Below, piece by piece: positions 1 through 10,985 of a stretch of DNA of 64,000 nt. The notes beneath the pieces were generated by a model. That model saw only the letters and a program-made list of their open reading frames with translations. It was not told the DNA's origin and did no database searches. The stretch is from positions 4,855,001 through 4,919,000 of the forward strand of contig NZ_CP090349.1 in the NCBI RefSeq assembly GCF_021398735.1, written 5' to 3'. This DNA comes from Methylobacterium oryzae. GTDB taxonomy: Bacteria > Pseudomonadota > Alphaproteobacteria > Rhizobiales > Beijerinckiaceae. A program made the translations under genes and the position numbers. The first letter of the stretch is position 1; the number at the start of each line of letters is the position of its first letter.

Positions 1-1421
1 TTCACCCACTCGGCGTAGGGATGCGCGGCGGCGAGCTCGCCCTTGATCTCCTCGTCGGAGACGATGCGGCCCTTCTGCAGGTCGATCAGCAGCATGCGGC
101 CCGGCTGCAGGCGCCAGGACTGGACGATCTTCTCGTCCGGGATCGGCAGGGTGCCCATCTCGGAGGCGAGCACCACGAGGCCGTCGTCGGTGACGATGTA
201 GCGCGCCGGGCGCAGGCCGTTGCGGTCGAGGGTGGCGCCGATCTGGCGGCCGTCGGTGAAGGCCACGGCGGCGGGACCGTCCCACGGCTCCATCAGGGCG
301 GCGTGGTACTCGTAGAAGGCGCGCCGCTCCTCGCTCATGAGCGGGTTGCCGGCCCAGGCCTCCGGGATGAGCATCATCATCGCGTGGGCCAGCGGGTAGC
401 CGCCCTGCACGAGGAACTCGAGGGCGTTGTCGAAGCAGGCCGTGTCGGATTGGCCCTCGTAGGAGATCGGCCACAGCTTCGAGATGTCGTTGCCGAACAG
501 GTCGGAATCGACGCTCGCCTGGCGGGCCGCCATCCAGTTGACGTTGCCGCGCAGCGTGTTGATCTCGCCGTTATGCGCGACCATCCGGTAGGGGTGCGAG
601 AGCCGCCAAGTCGGGAAGGTGTTGGTGGCGAAGCGCTGGTGGACGAGGGCGATCGCCGAGACGAAGCGGTCGTCCTTCAGGTCCAGGAAGTAGCCGCCGA
701 GCTGCGTGACCAGCACCATGCCCTTGTAGACGATGGTCCGGGTCGAAACGGAGACCGGGTAGAACTCCTTCACCCGCGGGTCGTCGAGGCCGTAGACCTT
801 GTTGGAGATCACCTTGCGGGCGACGTAGACCCGGCGCTCGAACGCGTCCTGGTCGGTGACCGAGGCGGGCCGGCCGATGAAGACCTGACGGTGGTGCGGC
901 TCGGTCGCCTTCACGGCGTCGCCGAGATCCTCCGGATCCACCGGCACGTCGCGCCAGCCGAGGAGCGGCAGGCCCTCGGCGGCCAGGGACGATTCGACGA
1001 TCTCCTGGATGATCGCCCGCGGCTCCTCCGCCTTCGGCATGAAGAACTGTCCGATGGCGTACGAGCCCGCCGGCGGCAGCTCGAAGCCGAGGCGCGAGCA
1101 CTCCTCGGCGAAGAAGCCGTGCGGGATCTGCGTGAGGATGCCGCAGCCGTCGCCCATCTTGGGATCGGCGCCCACCGCGCCGCGATGATCGAGGTTCTCC
1201 AGGATCTTCAGACCCTGCTCGACGATCGCGTGGGTCCGGCGGTCGTGCATGTCGGCGATGAAGCCGACGCCGCAGGCGTCGCGCTCGTGGGCCGGATCGT
1301 AGGAACCCTGGGCTTTCGGGAGGGCGGGGTCGCGCACGATGAGCGGCATCGCGCCGCCGCGCGGGGCGGCAGCCTGGGCCGTGGACGCAGCAAACTCTTC
1401 GGCGGGTCTGCGTTGTGACAT
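1..1421 (-). CDS. gltB: Glutamate synthase (NADPH) large chain, N-terminal part (cut by window edge)
   Basis: GOGAT large subunit: releases ammonia from glutamine and channels it to 2-oxoglutarate, giving two glutamates in the cytoplasm. The first 473 residues are visible; the family is about 1,500 long. This part is the class II glutamine amidotransferase domain. The nucleophile is the Cys in DACGVGFIADM, about residue 50, which becomes N-terminal after propeptide removal. Further conserved stretches are LDHRGAVGADPKMGDG, NGEINTLRGN and DRNGLRPARY. The start is the ATG at 1421 (MSQRRPAEEF). Synthase and FMN/Fe-S domains lie beyond the left edge. Family assignment is secure. Confidence 0.96.
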   Translation of the reverse strand, partial: MSQRRPAEEFAASTAQAAAPRGGAMPLIVRDPALPKAQGSYDPAHERDACGVGFIADMHDRRTHAIVEQGLKILENLDHRGAVGADPKMGDGCGILTQIPHGFFAEECSRLGFELPPAGSYAIGQFFMPKAEEPRAIIQEIVESSLAAEGLPLLGWRDVPVDPEDLGDAVKATEPHHRQVFIGRPASVTDQDAFERRVYVARKVISNKVYGLDDPRVKEFYPVSVSTRTIVYKGMVLVTQLGGYFLDLKDDRFVSAIALVHQRFATNTFPTWRLSHPYRMVAHNGEINTLRGNVNWMAARQASVDSDLFGNDISKLWPISYEGQSDTACFDNALEFLVQGGYPLAHAMMMLIPEAWAGNPLMSEERRAFYEYHAALMEPWDGPAAVAFTDGRQIGATLDRNGLRPARYIVTDDGLVVLASEMGTLPIPDEKIVQSWRLQPGRMLLIDLQKGRIVSDEEIKGELAAAHPYAEWV

Positions 1422-1970
1422 GCTTCGTCTCGTCCTTCCCTCGAACCCGTCCGCAGCCAAGAACCCGCGAGCATGTTTCATGCCCGCAAGCCGTCGGCGC
1501 CACGCGCCCGGCCTCTTGCCGCAGGCCATCCGGCCGGTCCGGGAGGACACGTCCGTCGGCCTGCGTTCATCGAGGACCCGGACCGCTCGGAGAGCGGTGC
1601 GCTGGCGCGCCCGTGTCCGTCTGCCGAAACTTCTCGCCCGCGCGCGAGACGGCGACGGCCGGGATGCACGGCCGATGGGACAGTTGTGCTGTCCTAAGTC
1701 GCGAAACTGCCAGATTGAAATGTTTTCAGCAAGAGACTGCAGGCCGCGACGGTGTCGCCGCTCTGGATGATGGGCCGGGATCCGCTCCGCGCCTCCGCAA
1801 TCTCGCCCGAATCGCGGGATCTACGGGTCGTGCCGAGCACAAGCGGCATGCGGGGCAACGACCTCGCCGGCATGGTCGAGGTCCGGGTCTACCGGCCCGG
1901 ACCATGCCGGAACCGGACACGAACCGGACACTCTGCCGGGTCTCCAAACCCAGAACGCACAAGAGTGACG
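1422..1970. other. Divergent intergenic region, no gene supported
   Basis: About 550 bases between the gltB start (leftward) and a secreted protein gene (rightward). Open frames cross it on both strands, but all are Arg/Pro-rich shadows with no ribosome site or family resemblance. It should hold the gltB promoter and the promoter of the next gene. I could not pick convincing -35/-10 boxes. Confidence 0.5.
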
Positions 1971-2831
1971 ATGACGAGCAGAGCCGCTGCGCGCTTCCCA
2001 CGCCCGATGAGCCGGACGCTTCGCGCCGCGTGCCTGTCGGCGCTCGCTCTCTTGGGCGCATCGGGCGGCGCGCGCGCGCAATTCGCCTTCGAGGAGGAGG
2101 TCCTTCCGCCTCGCGTCGTCGCTTGGCGCCTCGCAGATCGCGGGTTCAGCGGCCTGAGCCGCCCGCGCTTCGACGGGCGGGTCTACGTGGTCGACGCCGT
2201 CGGTCCCGCCGGCGCGCCCGTCCGGCTGTTCGTCGATCCCATGACGGGCGGGATCGTGGGCCGCCGGCCGATCGGTGCGCCCGAGACCGTCGCTCGGCTG
2301 GAGCGACCCGCACCGGGCTTCGGCTGGACCGAGGACGAGGTCGTGCCCCGCCGCGCGATGCGTCCGGTCCCGCCCGAGGACGGTCCGATGGCTCGACCCC
2401 AGCGCCGGCCGGGCACCGAGGCCCTGCGGCCCGAGGCCAATCCCGAAGGCGTGAATCCCGACAGCGTCGGCCGGACCGCTCCGCCCAACGCTCCGCCAAA
2501 GCGGGTCGCGCGCGGAGCGCTCGCCCGGACGCCGGAGCTGAAGCCGCCGCCCCGCACGTCTCCCGAGGCACCGGCCGCCAAGCTCCCGCCGGCCGATACG
2601 GCCAAGGCGGATCCGAACGCCGGTCCCGCGCCCGAGACCAAGGCGGCGGCGATCGAGAAGGCCCCGGCCCCGGTTCCCGCTGCGCGACCCGCCGCGCCGT
2701 CGAAGCCGGCCGACGCCGCCGTGGCCGAGACGGCCAAGCCGGCCGCGAAGGATTGGAAGGATCCGCCCACGGACAAGAAGCCGGTTCGGGTGATCGGCGG
2801 CGCGACCATCGTCCCCGGCCAGGCCGAGTAA
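1971..2831 (+). CDS. Secreted Pro/Ala-rich hypothetical protein with a PepSY-like N-terminal stretch
   Basis: A 286-aa protein. It has a signal peptide (hydrophobic LRAACLSALALLGASGG, then ARAQ), so it is probably periplasmic. Residues about 40-95 (VAWRLADRGF, YVVDAVGPAG, RLFVDPMTGGIVG) resemble the PepSY-like repeats common in Rhizobiales secreted proteins. The rest is a low-complexity Pro/Ala/Lys tail ending IVPGQAE. Possible starts are GTG 1965, ATG 1971 and ATG 2007; 1971 was chosen, but 2007 would give a more classical 24-residue signal peptide. Function unknown. It lies tail to tail with fdhD, 23 bases apart. Confidence 0.7.
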   Translation: MTSRAAARFPRPMSRTLRAACLSALALLGASGGARAQFAFEEEVLPPRVVAWRLADRGFSGLSRPRFDGRVYVVDAVGPAGAPVRLFVDPMTGGIVGRRPIGAPETVARLERPAPGFGWTEDEVVPRRAMRPVPPEDGPMARPQRRPGTEALRPEANPEGVNPDSVGRTAPPNAPPKRVARGALARTPELKPPPRTSPEAPAAKLPPADTAKADPNAGPAPETKAAAIEKAPAPVPAARPAAPSKPADAAVAETAKPAAKDWKDPPTDKKPVRVIGGATIVPGQAE

Positions 2832-2854
2832 ATTCGGCGGACGGAACCGGCGCG

Positions 2855-3697
2855 TCACGCGCCGTCCGTCAGCCGCTCGGCTCCCGTGAACACCGTCACG
2901 GTGTCGGCCCGCGCGATGGCGCAGAGCGTCATGCCGTAGGACCGGGCTCGGTCGAGGGCCAGCGACGTCGGCGCCGAGATGGCGACGATCACGGCCGCGC
3001 CGAGCCGCGCGGCCTTCTCGACCATCTCGTACGAGCAGCGGCTGGTGATGACCAGGAAACCCGAGTCCGCGGGCGTCCCGGTCCGCATCAGGGTGCCGAT
3101 CAGCTTGTCCAGAGCGTTGTGGCGGCCGACATCCTCGCGCACAGCCGCGAGGCCGCCGTCGAGGCGCGCCCAGGCCGCGGCGTGGACCGCGCGCGTCTCC
3201 GCGCCGAGGCGCTGGGCGCTGTCGAGATTCGACAGGGCGCGGGCGATGGCGGGCAGCCCGACCCGGACCTCGGAGTCCGCCCGCTTACCGGCCTGCGGCA
3301 GTTGCGCCAAGTCCTCGATGCCGCAGACCCCGCAGCCGGTGCGGCCGCTGATGGCGCGCTTGCGCGCCAGATGCTCGCGGAGCCGGCCCGGCGCGAGATC
3401 GACGTGAAGGCGCAGGCCGTCCGGCGCCGTCTCGACGCGGGTCGCGCGGATCTCCTCCGCGCTGTCGACGATGCCCTCCGTCAGGCTGAAGCCGTAGGCG
3501 AAATCCTCGAGGTCGGCGGGCGTCGCCATCATCACGGCGTGCGGCACGCTGCCGTAGACGAGGTTGACCGGCGCCTCGACGGCCAGCGCCCGCGTGTCCG
3601 GCCTCGGCGCCGAGCCCGTATAGGTCATCACCTGCATCGGCGCCGGCACTGCGCAGGGCAGAGGACCGGAGGTGGGGCTGCCGGTTTGGGTGGACAT
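2855..3697 (-). CDS. fdhD: Formate dehydrogenase accessory sulfurtransferase FdhD
   Basis: FdhD passes sulfur from IscS to the molybdenum/tungsten bis-MGD cofactor of formate dehydrogenases, which activates them. The 280-aa product has the family's Cys pair in TGCGVCGIEDL (Cys122/Cys125). It also has the nucleotide-cofactor stretch DVGRHNALDKLIG and the late motif ITSRCSYEMVEKAA. The start at 3697 is preceded by GGAG at a good distance; the frame stays open upstream, but that part is Arg-rich and not FdhD-like. Formate oxidation is central to methylotrophs, which fits the host. No formate dehydrogenase gene is adjacent. Confidence 0.95.
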   Translation of the reverse strand: MSTQTGSPTSGPLPCAVPAPMQVMTYTGSAPRPDTRALAVEAPVNLVYGSVPHAVMMATPADLEDFAYGFSLTEGIVDSAEEIRATRVETAPDGLRLHVDLAPGRLREHLARKRAISGRTGCGVCGIEDLAQLPQAGKRADSEVRVGLPAIARALSNLDSAQRLGAETRAVHAAAWARLDGGLAAVREDVGRHNALDKLIGTLMRTGTPADSGFLVITSRCSYEMVEKAARLGAAVIVAISAPTSLALDRARSYGMTLCAIARADTVTVFTGAERLTDGA

Positions 3698-3862
3698 CTC
3701 GAACTCCGCAGGCGTGGCACGAACGCGTCGCGACGCTTCATCCCCGGCGCGACGTGACAGGGAACGATTTCGCCGGCCCCTAGTGCGCCGACGCCACGAG
3801 GCGCCGTCAACTGGCGGGAAAGCGCGCGATGCGACGCTTGTGCGGTTGCACGTGGCCGGCCC

Positions 3863-3890
3863 TTGTGGTCTGAAGCGCCGGTCGGATAAT
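3863..3890 (+). promoter_or_regulatory. Candidate promoter for the cox operon
   Basis: In the 301-base divergent gap between fdhD and coxB there is TTGTGG (3863-3868), 16 bases, then GATAAT (3885-3890), reading toward coxB. The match to a housekeeping promoter is moderate and based on sequence alone. The rest of the gap shows nothing else I can name. Confidence 0.25.
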
Positions 3891-3998
3891 GCCGGGTGAC
3901 ACAACCGGTACTCCGTCACGTCGGTACAATCCCGCACGCGTTCAAGACGGGGAGGTCCGGCGGCAGCCAGACAGTTTCAGGGGAGCCACGAGAGGCAG

Positions 3999-4838
3999 AT
4001 GCGGACGGTGCGGACGATCAACCGGTCACTCTGGAGCCTCGCCGCTCTCGGCGCCCTGCTCTTCCCGATATCCGGCGCGCAGGCCGCGGGCTTCGGTCAG
4101 CCCGTGCCGTGGGAGATGGACCGGCAGATCCCGGTCACCGAGAACGCGCGCGACATCCTGAACTTCGAGATCGGCCTGCACTGGCTGTCCCTCGCCATCT
4201 CGGTGTTCGTCCTCGGGCTCATCCTGTGGTGCGTCTACCGCTTCGGCGAGAAGCGGAACCCGACGCCGTCGCGCACCACGCACAACACCGCCATCGAGGT
4301 CGCCTGGACGATCGTGCCGGTGCTGATCCTGGTCGCCGTGGCGATCCCGTCCTTCCGCCTGCTGCGCACGCAGCTCTCGGACCCGAAGGCCGACATGATC
4401 GTCAAGGTCGTCGGCCACGCCTGGTACTGGTCCTACGAGTACCCGCAGACCGAGGCCGGCGGCGGCTTCACGTTCGATGCCAACATCGACGAGGACAAGC
4501 AGCCGCGCCTGCTCCAGACCGACAACGAGATGGTCGTTCCGGTCAACAAGATCGTGAAGATCCAGGTCACCGCCGCCGACGTGCTGCATTCCTGGGCGAT
4601 GCCGGCCTTCGGCTTCAAGATCGACGCCGTCCCCGGCCGCCTGAACCAGATGTGGTTCAAGGCCGACAAGGAGGGCACCTTCCACGGCCAGTGCTCCGAG
4701 CTGTGCGGCCAGCGCCACGCCTACATGCCCATCGTGGTCCGCGTGGTCAGCGAGCAGGCCTACGCCGACTGGCTGAAGGAGGCGAAGACCAAGTACGCCC
4801 GCATCGACAACGGCACGAGCTTCGCCGAGGCCCGCTGA
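3999..4838 (+). CDS. coxB: Cytochrome c oxidase subunit II (aa3 type)
   Basis: Subunit II receives electrons from cytochrome c through the binuclear CuA centre and passes them to subunit I at the membrane. The 279-aa protein has a signal peptide ending near AQAAG, two membrane helices (about 58-80 and 100-118) and a periplasmic cupredoxin domain. The CuA ligands are all visible: His197 (DVLHSW) and Cys232, Glu234, Cys236, His240, Met243 in CSELCGQRHAYM. A purine-rich site (GAGAGGCAG) precedes the ATG. It is the first gene of the cox run, 50 bases before coxA. Confidence 0.98.
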   Translation: MRTVRTINRSLWSLAALGALLFPISGAQAAGFGQPVPWEMDRQIPVTENARDILNFEIGLHWLSLAISVFVLGLILWCVYRFGEKRNPTPSRTTHNTAIEVAWTIVPVLILVAVAIPSFRLLRTQLSDPKADMIVKVVGHAWYWSYEYPQTEAGGGFTFDANIDEDKQPRLLQTDNEMVVPVNKIVKIQVTAADVLHSWAMPAFGFKIDAVPGRLNQMWFKADKEGTFHGQCSELCGQRHAYMPIVVRVVSEQAYADWLKEAKTKYARIDNGTSFAEAR

Positions 4839-4849
4839 GCCCCGGCTGA

Positions 4850-6517
<1,668 letters not shown>

Positions 6518-6529
6518 TAGAGATCCCGC

Positions 6530-6551
6530 GAGGGCCGCGTCCGCGGCCCTC
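6530..6551 (+). terminator. Hairpin after coxA (terminator or attenuator)
   Basis: A perfect 10-bp inverted repeat, GAGGGCCGCG and CGCGGCCCTC, separated by two bases, 12 bases after the coxA stop. It lacks a T run, so it may be a weak or Rho-assisted terminator, or an mRNA-stabilising hairpin, before the 215-base gap to ctaB. Confidence 0.6.
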
Positions 6552-6732
6552 GCCCTTCCCCGGAGGCCGGTCGGCCGACCTCCCGGCAAGGGCGAGCGAT
6601 GAGGGCGACCCGCACGGGCCGAGGGAGAAGTCCCGGGCCCCGCTCACGCCGATCCTTGGAACACGTCGATTTCGAGACACGACTCGGCCGTGACGCGCGC
6701 GGCCGGGCGCCGACACAGCAGCGGCAGACGCG

Positions 6733-7683
6733 ATGACGAGCCTGACGAACACGATCGGACCGGACGTTCCTGCCCCGGCACTCACGACCGCCGGCGGCGA
6801 CGTTCCGGACTACTTCGCCCTGCTGAAGCCGCGGGTGATGGTCCTCGTGATTTTCACCGCACTGGTCGGAATGGTGGTCTCGCAGGGCCACGTGCAGCCG
6901 GCCATCGGCGCGATCTCGCTCCTCGCCATCGCGGTCGGCGCCGGTGCGTCCGGCTGCCTCAACATGTGGTGGGACGCCGACATCGACGCGGTCATGAGTC
7001 GGACCGCCACCCGGCCGATCCCGTCGGGCCGGATCACCTCCCAGGAGGCACTGGGCTTCGGACTGTTCCTCTCGGTCGCCTCCGTGGTGGTGCTCGGGCT
7101 CGCCGCCAATCTCCTGGCCGCCGCGCTCCTCGCCTTCACCATCGTGTTCTACGCCGTGGTTTACTCGATGTGGCTGAAGCGGGCGACCGCGCAGAACATC
7201 GTCATCGGCGGCGCCGCCGGAGCCCTGCCGCCTGTCATCGGGCAGGCGGTGGTGACCGGGTCGGTCGGCGTCGAGTCGCTGATCCTGTTCGCCATCATCT
7301 TCATCTGGACCCCGCCGCACTTCTGGGCGCTGGCCCTGATCAAGGCCGACGAGTACGCCCGCGCCGGCATCCCGATGATGCCGAACGTCGCCGGTCCCGC
7401 CTCCACCCGCCGCCAGATCGTCTGGTACTCGCTGCTCCTCGCACCCCTCGGCCTCGTGCCGGTGGCCCTGGGCTTCGGCGGCCTCGTGTACGCGGTGGTC
7501 GGCCTCGTGGGCGGCCTCGGCATGGTAGCGTTCAGCATCCGCGTGCTGCGGAACCGCGAGGGCGATGCCGAGCGGCGCGCCGCCATGGGCATGTTCGGCT
7601 TCTCGATCCTCTACCTGTTCGCGCTGTTCTCGGCGCTCCTGGCCGAGCAGAGCTTCGGCCTGTTCCGCCCGGTCCTGGGTTGA
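6733..7683 (+). CDS. ctaB: Protoheme IX farnesyltransferase (heme O synthase)
   Basis: UbiA-family prenyltransferase that adds the farnesyl tail to heme b, giving heme o, the precursor of the heme a used by the oxidase encoded just upstream. It has 316 aa with about nine membrane helices. The first Asp-rich site is NMWWDADID (Asn77, Asp81, Asp85). The conserved opening FALLKPRVM is present. A second Asp/Lys site ([18 protein letters not shown]) follows [11 protein letters not shown]. Its place inside the cox operon is normal for alphaproteobacteria. Confidence 0.97.
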   Translation: MTSLTNTIGPDVPAPALTTAGGDVPDYFALLKPRVMVLVIFTALVGMVVSQGHVQPAIGAISLLAIAVGAGASGCLNMWWDADIDAVMSRTATRPIPSGRITSQEALGFGLFLSVASVVVLGLAANLLAAALLAFTIVFYAVVYSMWLKRATAQNIVIGGAAGALPPVIGQAVVTGSVGVESLILFAIIFIWTPPHFWALALIKADEYARAGIPMMPNVAGPASTRRQIVWYSLLLAPLGLVPVALGFGGLVYAVVGLVGGLGMVAFSIRVLRNREGDAERRAAMGMFGFSILYLFALFSALLAEQSFGLFRPVLG

Positions 7684-7688
7684 GCGCC

Positions 7689-7853
7689 ATGGCGGATCCC
7701 GAGATCCAGTACCGGCCGCTCACGCCCGAGCAGGAGGCGCGCCGCCGCAAGCGCTCGATCGCGATCGCGCTAGCGCTGGGAGCCTGGGTCCTGCTGTTCT
7801 TCGTGCTGACGATCGTCAAGCTCGGCCCTCAGATCCTGACCCGGCCGCTCTGA
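7689..7853 (+). CDS. Small single-span membrane protein of the cox operon (CoxF-like)
   Basis: A 54-aa protein beginning MADPEIQYRPLTPEQEARRR, with one helix (IAIALALGAWVLLFFVLTIV) and a short tail. It starts 5 bases after the ctaB stop and ends 10 bases before ctaG. Many alphaproteobacterial cox operons carry such a small protein between ctaB and ctaG, called CoxF in rhizobia. The name rests on position and shape, not on a clear motif. It probably supports assembly of the oxidase. Confidence 0.8.
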   Translation: MADPEIQYRPLTPEQEARRRKRSIAIALALGAWVLLFFVLTIVKLGPQILTRPL

Positions 7854-7863
7854 GGCGCTCCCG

Positions 7864-8475
7864 ATGACAGTTCCTCCATCAGGATCGAACCGAGCCGCCA
7901 CGCGCACCGCCCTCGCCTGCGCGGGTCTCGCCGTGGGCATGATCGGCCTCGCCTTCGCGTCGGTGCCGCTCTACGACGCCTTCTGCAAGGCGACCGGCTA
8001 CGACGGCACGCCCCGGCAAGGACCGGCCCTCTCGGCCTCCGCGGCGCGGACCGACGACAGCATGGTCGTCCATTTCGACACCAACGTCGCGCCGGGGCTG
8101 CCCTGGAAATTCATCCCGGAAGTGAGCAGCGTCGAGGCGAAGCTCGGTGAGACCAAGACGGTCTTCTTCCGCGTGCAGAACACCGGCAGCACGCCCTCGG
8201 CGGGTGTGGCGACCTTCAACGTCCAGCCCGGGTTGATGGGTGGTTACTTCGTCAAGATCGCCTGCTTCTGCTTCAATGAGCAGACGCTCCAGCCGGGCGA
8301 GACGCTGGACGTGCCGGTGGTGTTCTACGTCGATCCGGCCGTTCGGGACGACTCGAACACCGCGCATCTCTCGGAGATGACGCTGTCCTACACGTACTTC
8401 GCCTCCAAGAACGGTCAGCCCGTGAAGGCGGCGGTGGCGAAATCGTCTTCCTCGGGAACGAAGGGCGATTTCTGA
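7864..8475 (+). CDS. ctaG: Cytochrome c oxidase assembly protein CtaG/Cox11
   Basis: Membrane-anchored copper chaperone that inserts CuB into subunit I. It has 203 aa: one N-terminal helix (about 14-36) followed by an immunoglobulin-like periplasmic domain. The copper-binding pair Cys134/Cys136 is in KIACFCFNEQ, and the structural Cys41 sits in YDAFCKATGY. Other family stretches are PWKFIPE and NVQPGLMGGYF. Between the small CoxF-like gene and coxC, as expected. Confidence 0.97.
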   Translation: MTVPPSGSNRAATRTALACAGLAVGMIGLAFASVPLYDAFCKATGYDGTPRQGPALSASAARTDDSMVVHFDTNVAPGLPWKFIPEVSSVEAKLGETKTVFFRVQNTGSTPSAGVATFNVQPGLMGGYFVKIACFCFNEQTLQPGETLDVPVVFYVDPAVRDDSNTAHLSEMTLSYTYFASKNGQPVKAAVAKSSSSGTKGDF

Positions 8476-8622
8476 TCGCGGACCCGTGACAACACGGGGC
8501 CGCAGCGACTAAAGCTGCGAGCAAGCTTGGGTGTGGTGCGTGCCGCGCCCGGCCTAGGGCAAGCAACGAACAGCGTTAGGCCGGGAACGGTGCAGGGCGC
8601 GAGGGTGAGGAGCGACGGGACG

Positions 8623-9486
8623 ATGGCCGAGGCGCACGCCAAGAATCACGACTACCACATCCTGAATCCGAGCCCGTGGCCGTTGATCGGGGCCTTCTCG
8701 GGCTTTCTCATGGCGTTCGGCGCCGTGTTCTGGATGAAGAGCCTCACGATCGGCACCCTGGCTCCTGGTCCCTACATCTTCGGGGCCGGCACGATCGGCG
8801 TCCTCTACACCATGTTCTCGTGGTGGAAGGACGTCGCGCACGAGGCCAATTCCGGCGACCATACCCGCGTCGTCCAGCTTCACCACCGCTACGGCATGAT
8901 GATGTTCATCGCCTCCGAGGTGATGTTCTTCGTCGCGTGGTTCTGGGCCTACTTCGAGGCCGCCCTCTACACCGCCGACCCGATCCAGGTCTCGCGCGTG
9001 GAGTTCACCGGCGGTGTCTGGCCGCCGAAGGGCATCGAGGCGTTCGATCCCTGGCACCTGCCGCTCCTGAACACGCTGATCCTGCTGACCTCGGGCACCA
9101 CCGTCACTTGGGCGCACCACGCGCTGATCGAGGGCGACCGCAAGGGCCTGAAGTACGGCCTGTGGCTGACGATCATCCTCGGCGTTCTGTTCACCGCCTG
9201 CCAGGCCTACGAGTACAGCCACGCCGAGTTCGGTTTCTCGGGCAGCATCTACTCGTCGACCTTTTTCATGGCGACGGGCTTCCACGGCGCCCACGTCATC
9301 ATCGGCACGATCTTCCTGGCGGTGTGCCTGTTCCGCGTCTACGCGGGCCAGTTCACCCCGCGTCAGCACCTCGGCTTCGAGTTCGCCGCTTGGTACTGGC
9401 ACTTCGTCGATGTCGTGTGGCTGTTCCTGTTCGCCGCCATCTACGTGTGGGGTTCGGGGGTCTTCCACGGCGGCGGCGCTCACTGA
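8623..9486 (+). CDS. coxC: Cytochrome c oxidase subunit III
   Basis: Seven-helix subunit that stabilises the oxidase core and helps proton uptake. It has 287 aa counted from the ATG at 8623, which has GAGG/GGAG purines upstream; in-frame codons before it are not family-like. Conserved signs: [38 protein letters not shown] (with the conserved Glu), [10 protein letters not shown] and [14 protein letters not shown]. Last structural gene of the oxidase; a strong terminator follows. Confidence 0.97.
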   Translation: MAEAHAKNHDYHILNPSPWPLIGAFSGFLMAFGAVFWMKSLTIGTLAPGPYIFGAGTIGVLYTMFSWWKDVAHEANSGDHTRVVQLHHRYGMMMFIASEVMFFVAWFWAYFEAALYTADPIQVSRVEFTGGVWPPKGIEAFDPWHLPLLNTLILLTSGTTVTWAHHALIEGDRKGLKYGLWLTIILGVLFTACQAYEYSHAEFGFSGSIYSSTFFMATGFHGAHVIIGTIFLAVCLFRVYAGQFTPRQHLGFEFAAWYWHFVDVVWLFLFAAIYVWGSGVFHGGGAH

Positions 9487-9520
9487 GCGGAACCATCCCG
9501 TCGCCGCATGGCGGATCTGC

Positions 9521-9544
9521 GAAGGGCGGCTCAGGCCGCCCTTC
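9521..9544 (+). terminator. Rho-independent-type hairpin after coxC
   Basis: Perfect 10-bp stem, GAAGGGCGGC and GCCGCCCTTC, with a TCAG loop, 34 bases after the coxC stop and followed by TGCGTTT. It probably ends most transcription of the cox operon before the DUF983 and SURF1 genes. Confidence 0.75.
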
Positions 9545-9637
9545 TGCGTTTCCGACGCCGCGCGAACCCCGTATCGACGAGAGCGGCCAGCGCGCGGGTC
9601 GATGGGGTCCCGCACGGAACAGGTCTGGAGTGTGCCC

Positions 9638-10012
9638 GTGAACAACCGAACCTACTCGCCGCCTCCGCCGATCCCGACCGGCCTGCGCGGCCGGTGCCCG
9701 CGCTGCGGTGAGGGTCACCTGTTCAAAGGGTTCCTGAGCCTGCGCCCCTCCTGCGAGGCGTGCGGGCTCGACTACGCGCATTTCGACTCCGCGGACGGGC
9801 CGGCCTTCTTCGTCATGTCGATCGTCGGCCTGATCGTGGTCGGTCTCGCCCTCTGGCTGGAGATCACCTACGAGCCGCCGATCTGGGTCCACGCCCTGGT
9901 GGCCTTGACCCTCTCGGTCGGGCTCAGCCTGATCCTGGTGCGGCCCCTCAAGGGCCTGCTGATCGCCCTGCAGTTCAGCAACCGGGCGGAGCAAGGGCGC
10001 TTCGAGCCGTGA
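9638..10012 (+). CDS. DUF983 family membrane protein
   Basis: A 124-aa protein with a zinc-ribbon-like pair of CxxC motifs (CPRCGEGHLF and CEACGL) before two membrane helices (about 55-75 and 80-100). DUF983 proteins often lie beside cox assembly genes in alphaproteobacteria, but their biochemical role is not settled. The GTG at 9638 is chosen because GGAG lies 7 bases upstream; the GTG at 9632 would be too close to that site. The stop overlaps the SURF1 start (GTGA). Confidence 0.85.
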   Translation: MNNRTYSPPPPIPTGLRGRCPRCGEGHLFKGFLSLRPSCEACGLDYAHFDSADGPAFFVMSIVGLIVVGLALWLEITYEPPIWVHALVALTLSVGLSLILVRPLKGLLIALQFSNRAEQGRFEP

Positions 10013-10773
10013 CCGCGAGCGGACCGCACCGCGCTGGCTGGCGCGACCTCGTCGCGCCGGGACTCGCCTCGCTGATCGCCCTGGCCATCCTGCTCGGTCT
10101 CGGGACGTGGCAGCTCGAGCGCAGGGCCTGGAAGGAGGATCTCATCGCCCGGATCGTGCGCCAGAGCCGCGCGGAGCCGGTGGCGCCTCCGGCCGCGGAT
10201 GTCTGGGATCCGGCGCGCGACGAGTTCCGGCACGTCCGGGTCAGCGGTCAGTTCCTCAACGACCGGGAAACCCTCGTGCACGGGCTGGCGCCCGGCGAGA
10301 CGCCGGGCCGCGCCCTGCAGGGCTACTACGTGCTCACGCCGTTCCGCCGGGACGACGGGAGCATGGTGATCATCAACCGGGGTTTCGTTCCCACGGAGCT
10401 GAAGGCGCAGGGCGATCGCCGGGACGGCCTGATCGACGGGTCGACGACGGTCACCGGCATCCTCCGCGCGAGCGAGGCCCGGGGGATGTTCGTGCCGGAA
10501 CCGGATCCCGCCCGCGGGGAGTGGTTCAACCGGGACATCGCCGGCATCGCGGCGGCGCGCGGCCTCGGAACGGTCGAGCCCTACCTGATCGAGGCCGACG
10601 CCGTTCCCGGGCAGACGACGTGGCCGCGCGGCGGCCAGCTCCGGGTCGATTTGCCGAACAACCACCTGCAATACGCATTCACGTGGTTCGGCCTCGCCGC
10701 CTGCCTGATCGGCGTGTTCTCGGTCTTCGCGTGGCGCCGCCTGCACGATTCGCCCGCGGCCCGCGCCGCCTAG
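10009..10773 (+). CDS. SURF1 family cytochrome oxidase biogenesis protein
   Basis: SURF1 (Shy1) proteins help insert heme a into subunit I. It has 254 aa with two membrane helices, one near the N terminus (LASLIALAILLGLGTWQLER) and one near the C terminus (FTWFGLAACLIGVFSVFAW), flanking a soluble domain. Family marks: GTWQLERRAWK, GYYVLTPF, VIINRGFVP, YLIEAD and NNHLQYAFTWF. Translation starts at GTG 10009, overlapping the DUF983 stop, which suggests coupling. Confidence 0.93.
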   Translation: MTASGPHRAGWRDLVAPGLASLIALAILLGLGTWQLERRAWKEDLIARIVRQSRAEPVAPPAADVWDPARDEFRHVRVSGQFLNDRETLVHGLAPGETPGRALQGYYVLTPFRRDDGSMVIINRGFVPTELKAQGDRRDGLIDGSTTVTGILRASEARGMFVPEPDPARGEWFNRDIAGIAAARGLGTVEPYLIEADAVPGQTTWPRGGQLRVDLPNNHLQYAFTWFGLAACLIGVFSVFAWRRLHDSPAARAA

Positions 10774-10793
10774 GACAAAGCCGCGCGCGCAGG

Positions 10794-10820
10794 ATCTCGG
10801 CGAAGAAGAGTCTCGCCGAG
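10794..10820 (+). terminator. Hairpin after SURF1
   Basis: Perfect 10-bp inverted repeat ATCTCGGCGA / TCGCCGAGAT with a 7-base loop, 20 bases after the SURF1 stop. No T run follows, only CGGCTTAAAAAC. It separates the respiratory block from the sulfone genes. The remaining bases to 10,985 must carry the sfnG promoter, which I could not define. Confidence 0.6.
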
Positions 10821-10985
10821 ATCGGCTTAAAAACGGCAACCCGTTCCTTTGACCGACGGCCGTCGCCCCGGAATACTTTCGGTGTTCTTGAGCGATCGGT
10901 CGCGTTCTGCATAGTGTATTCAGTTCGCGGCGATCATCCGAAGACGACACGGCGCCCGACCGCCGTGCAACTGAGGTAACGCCGG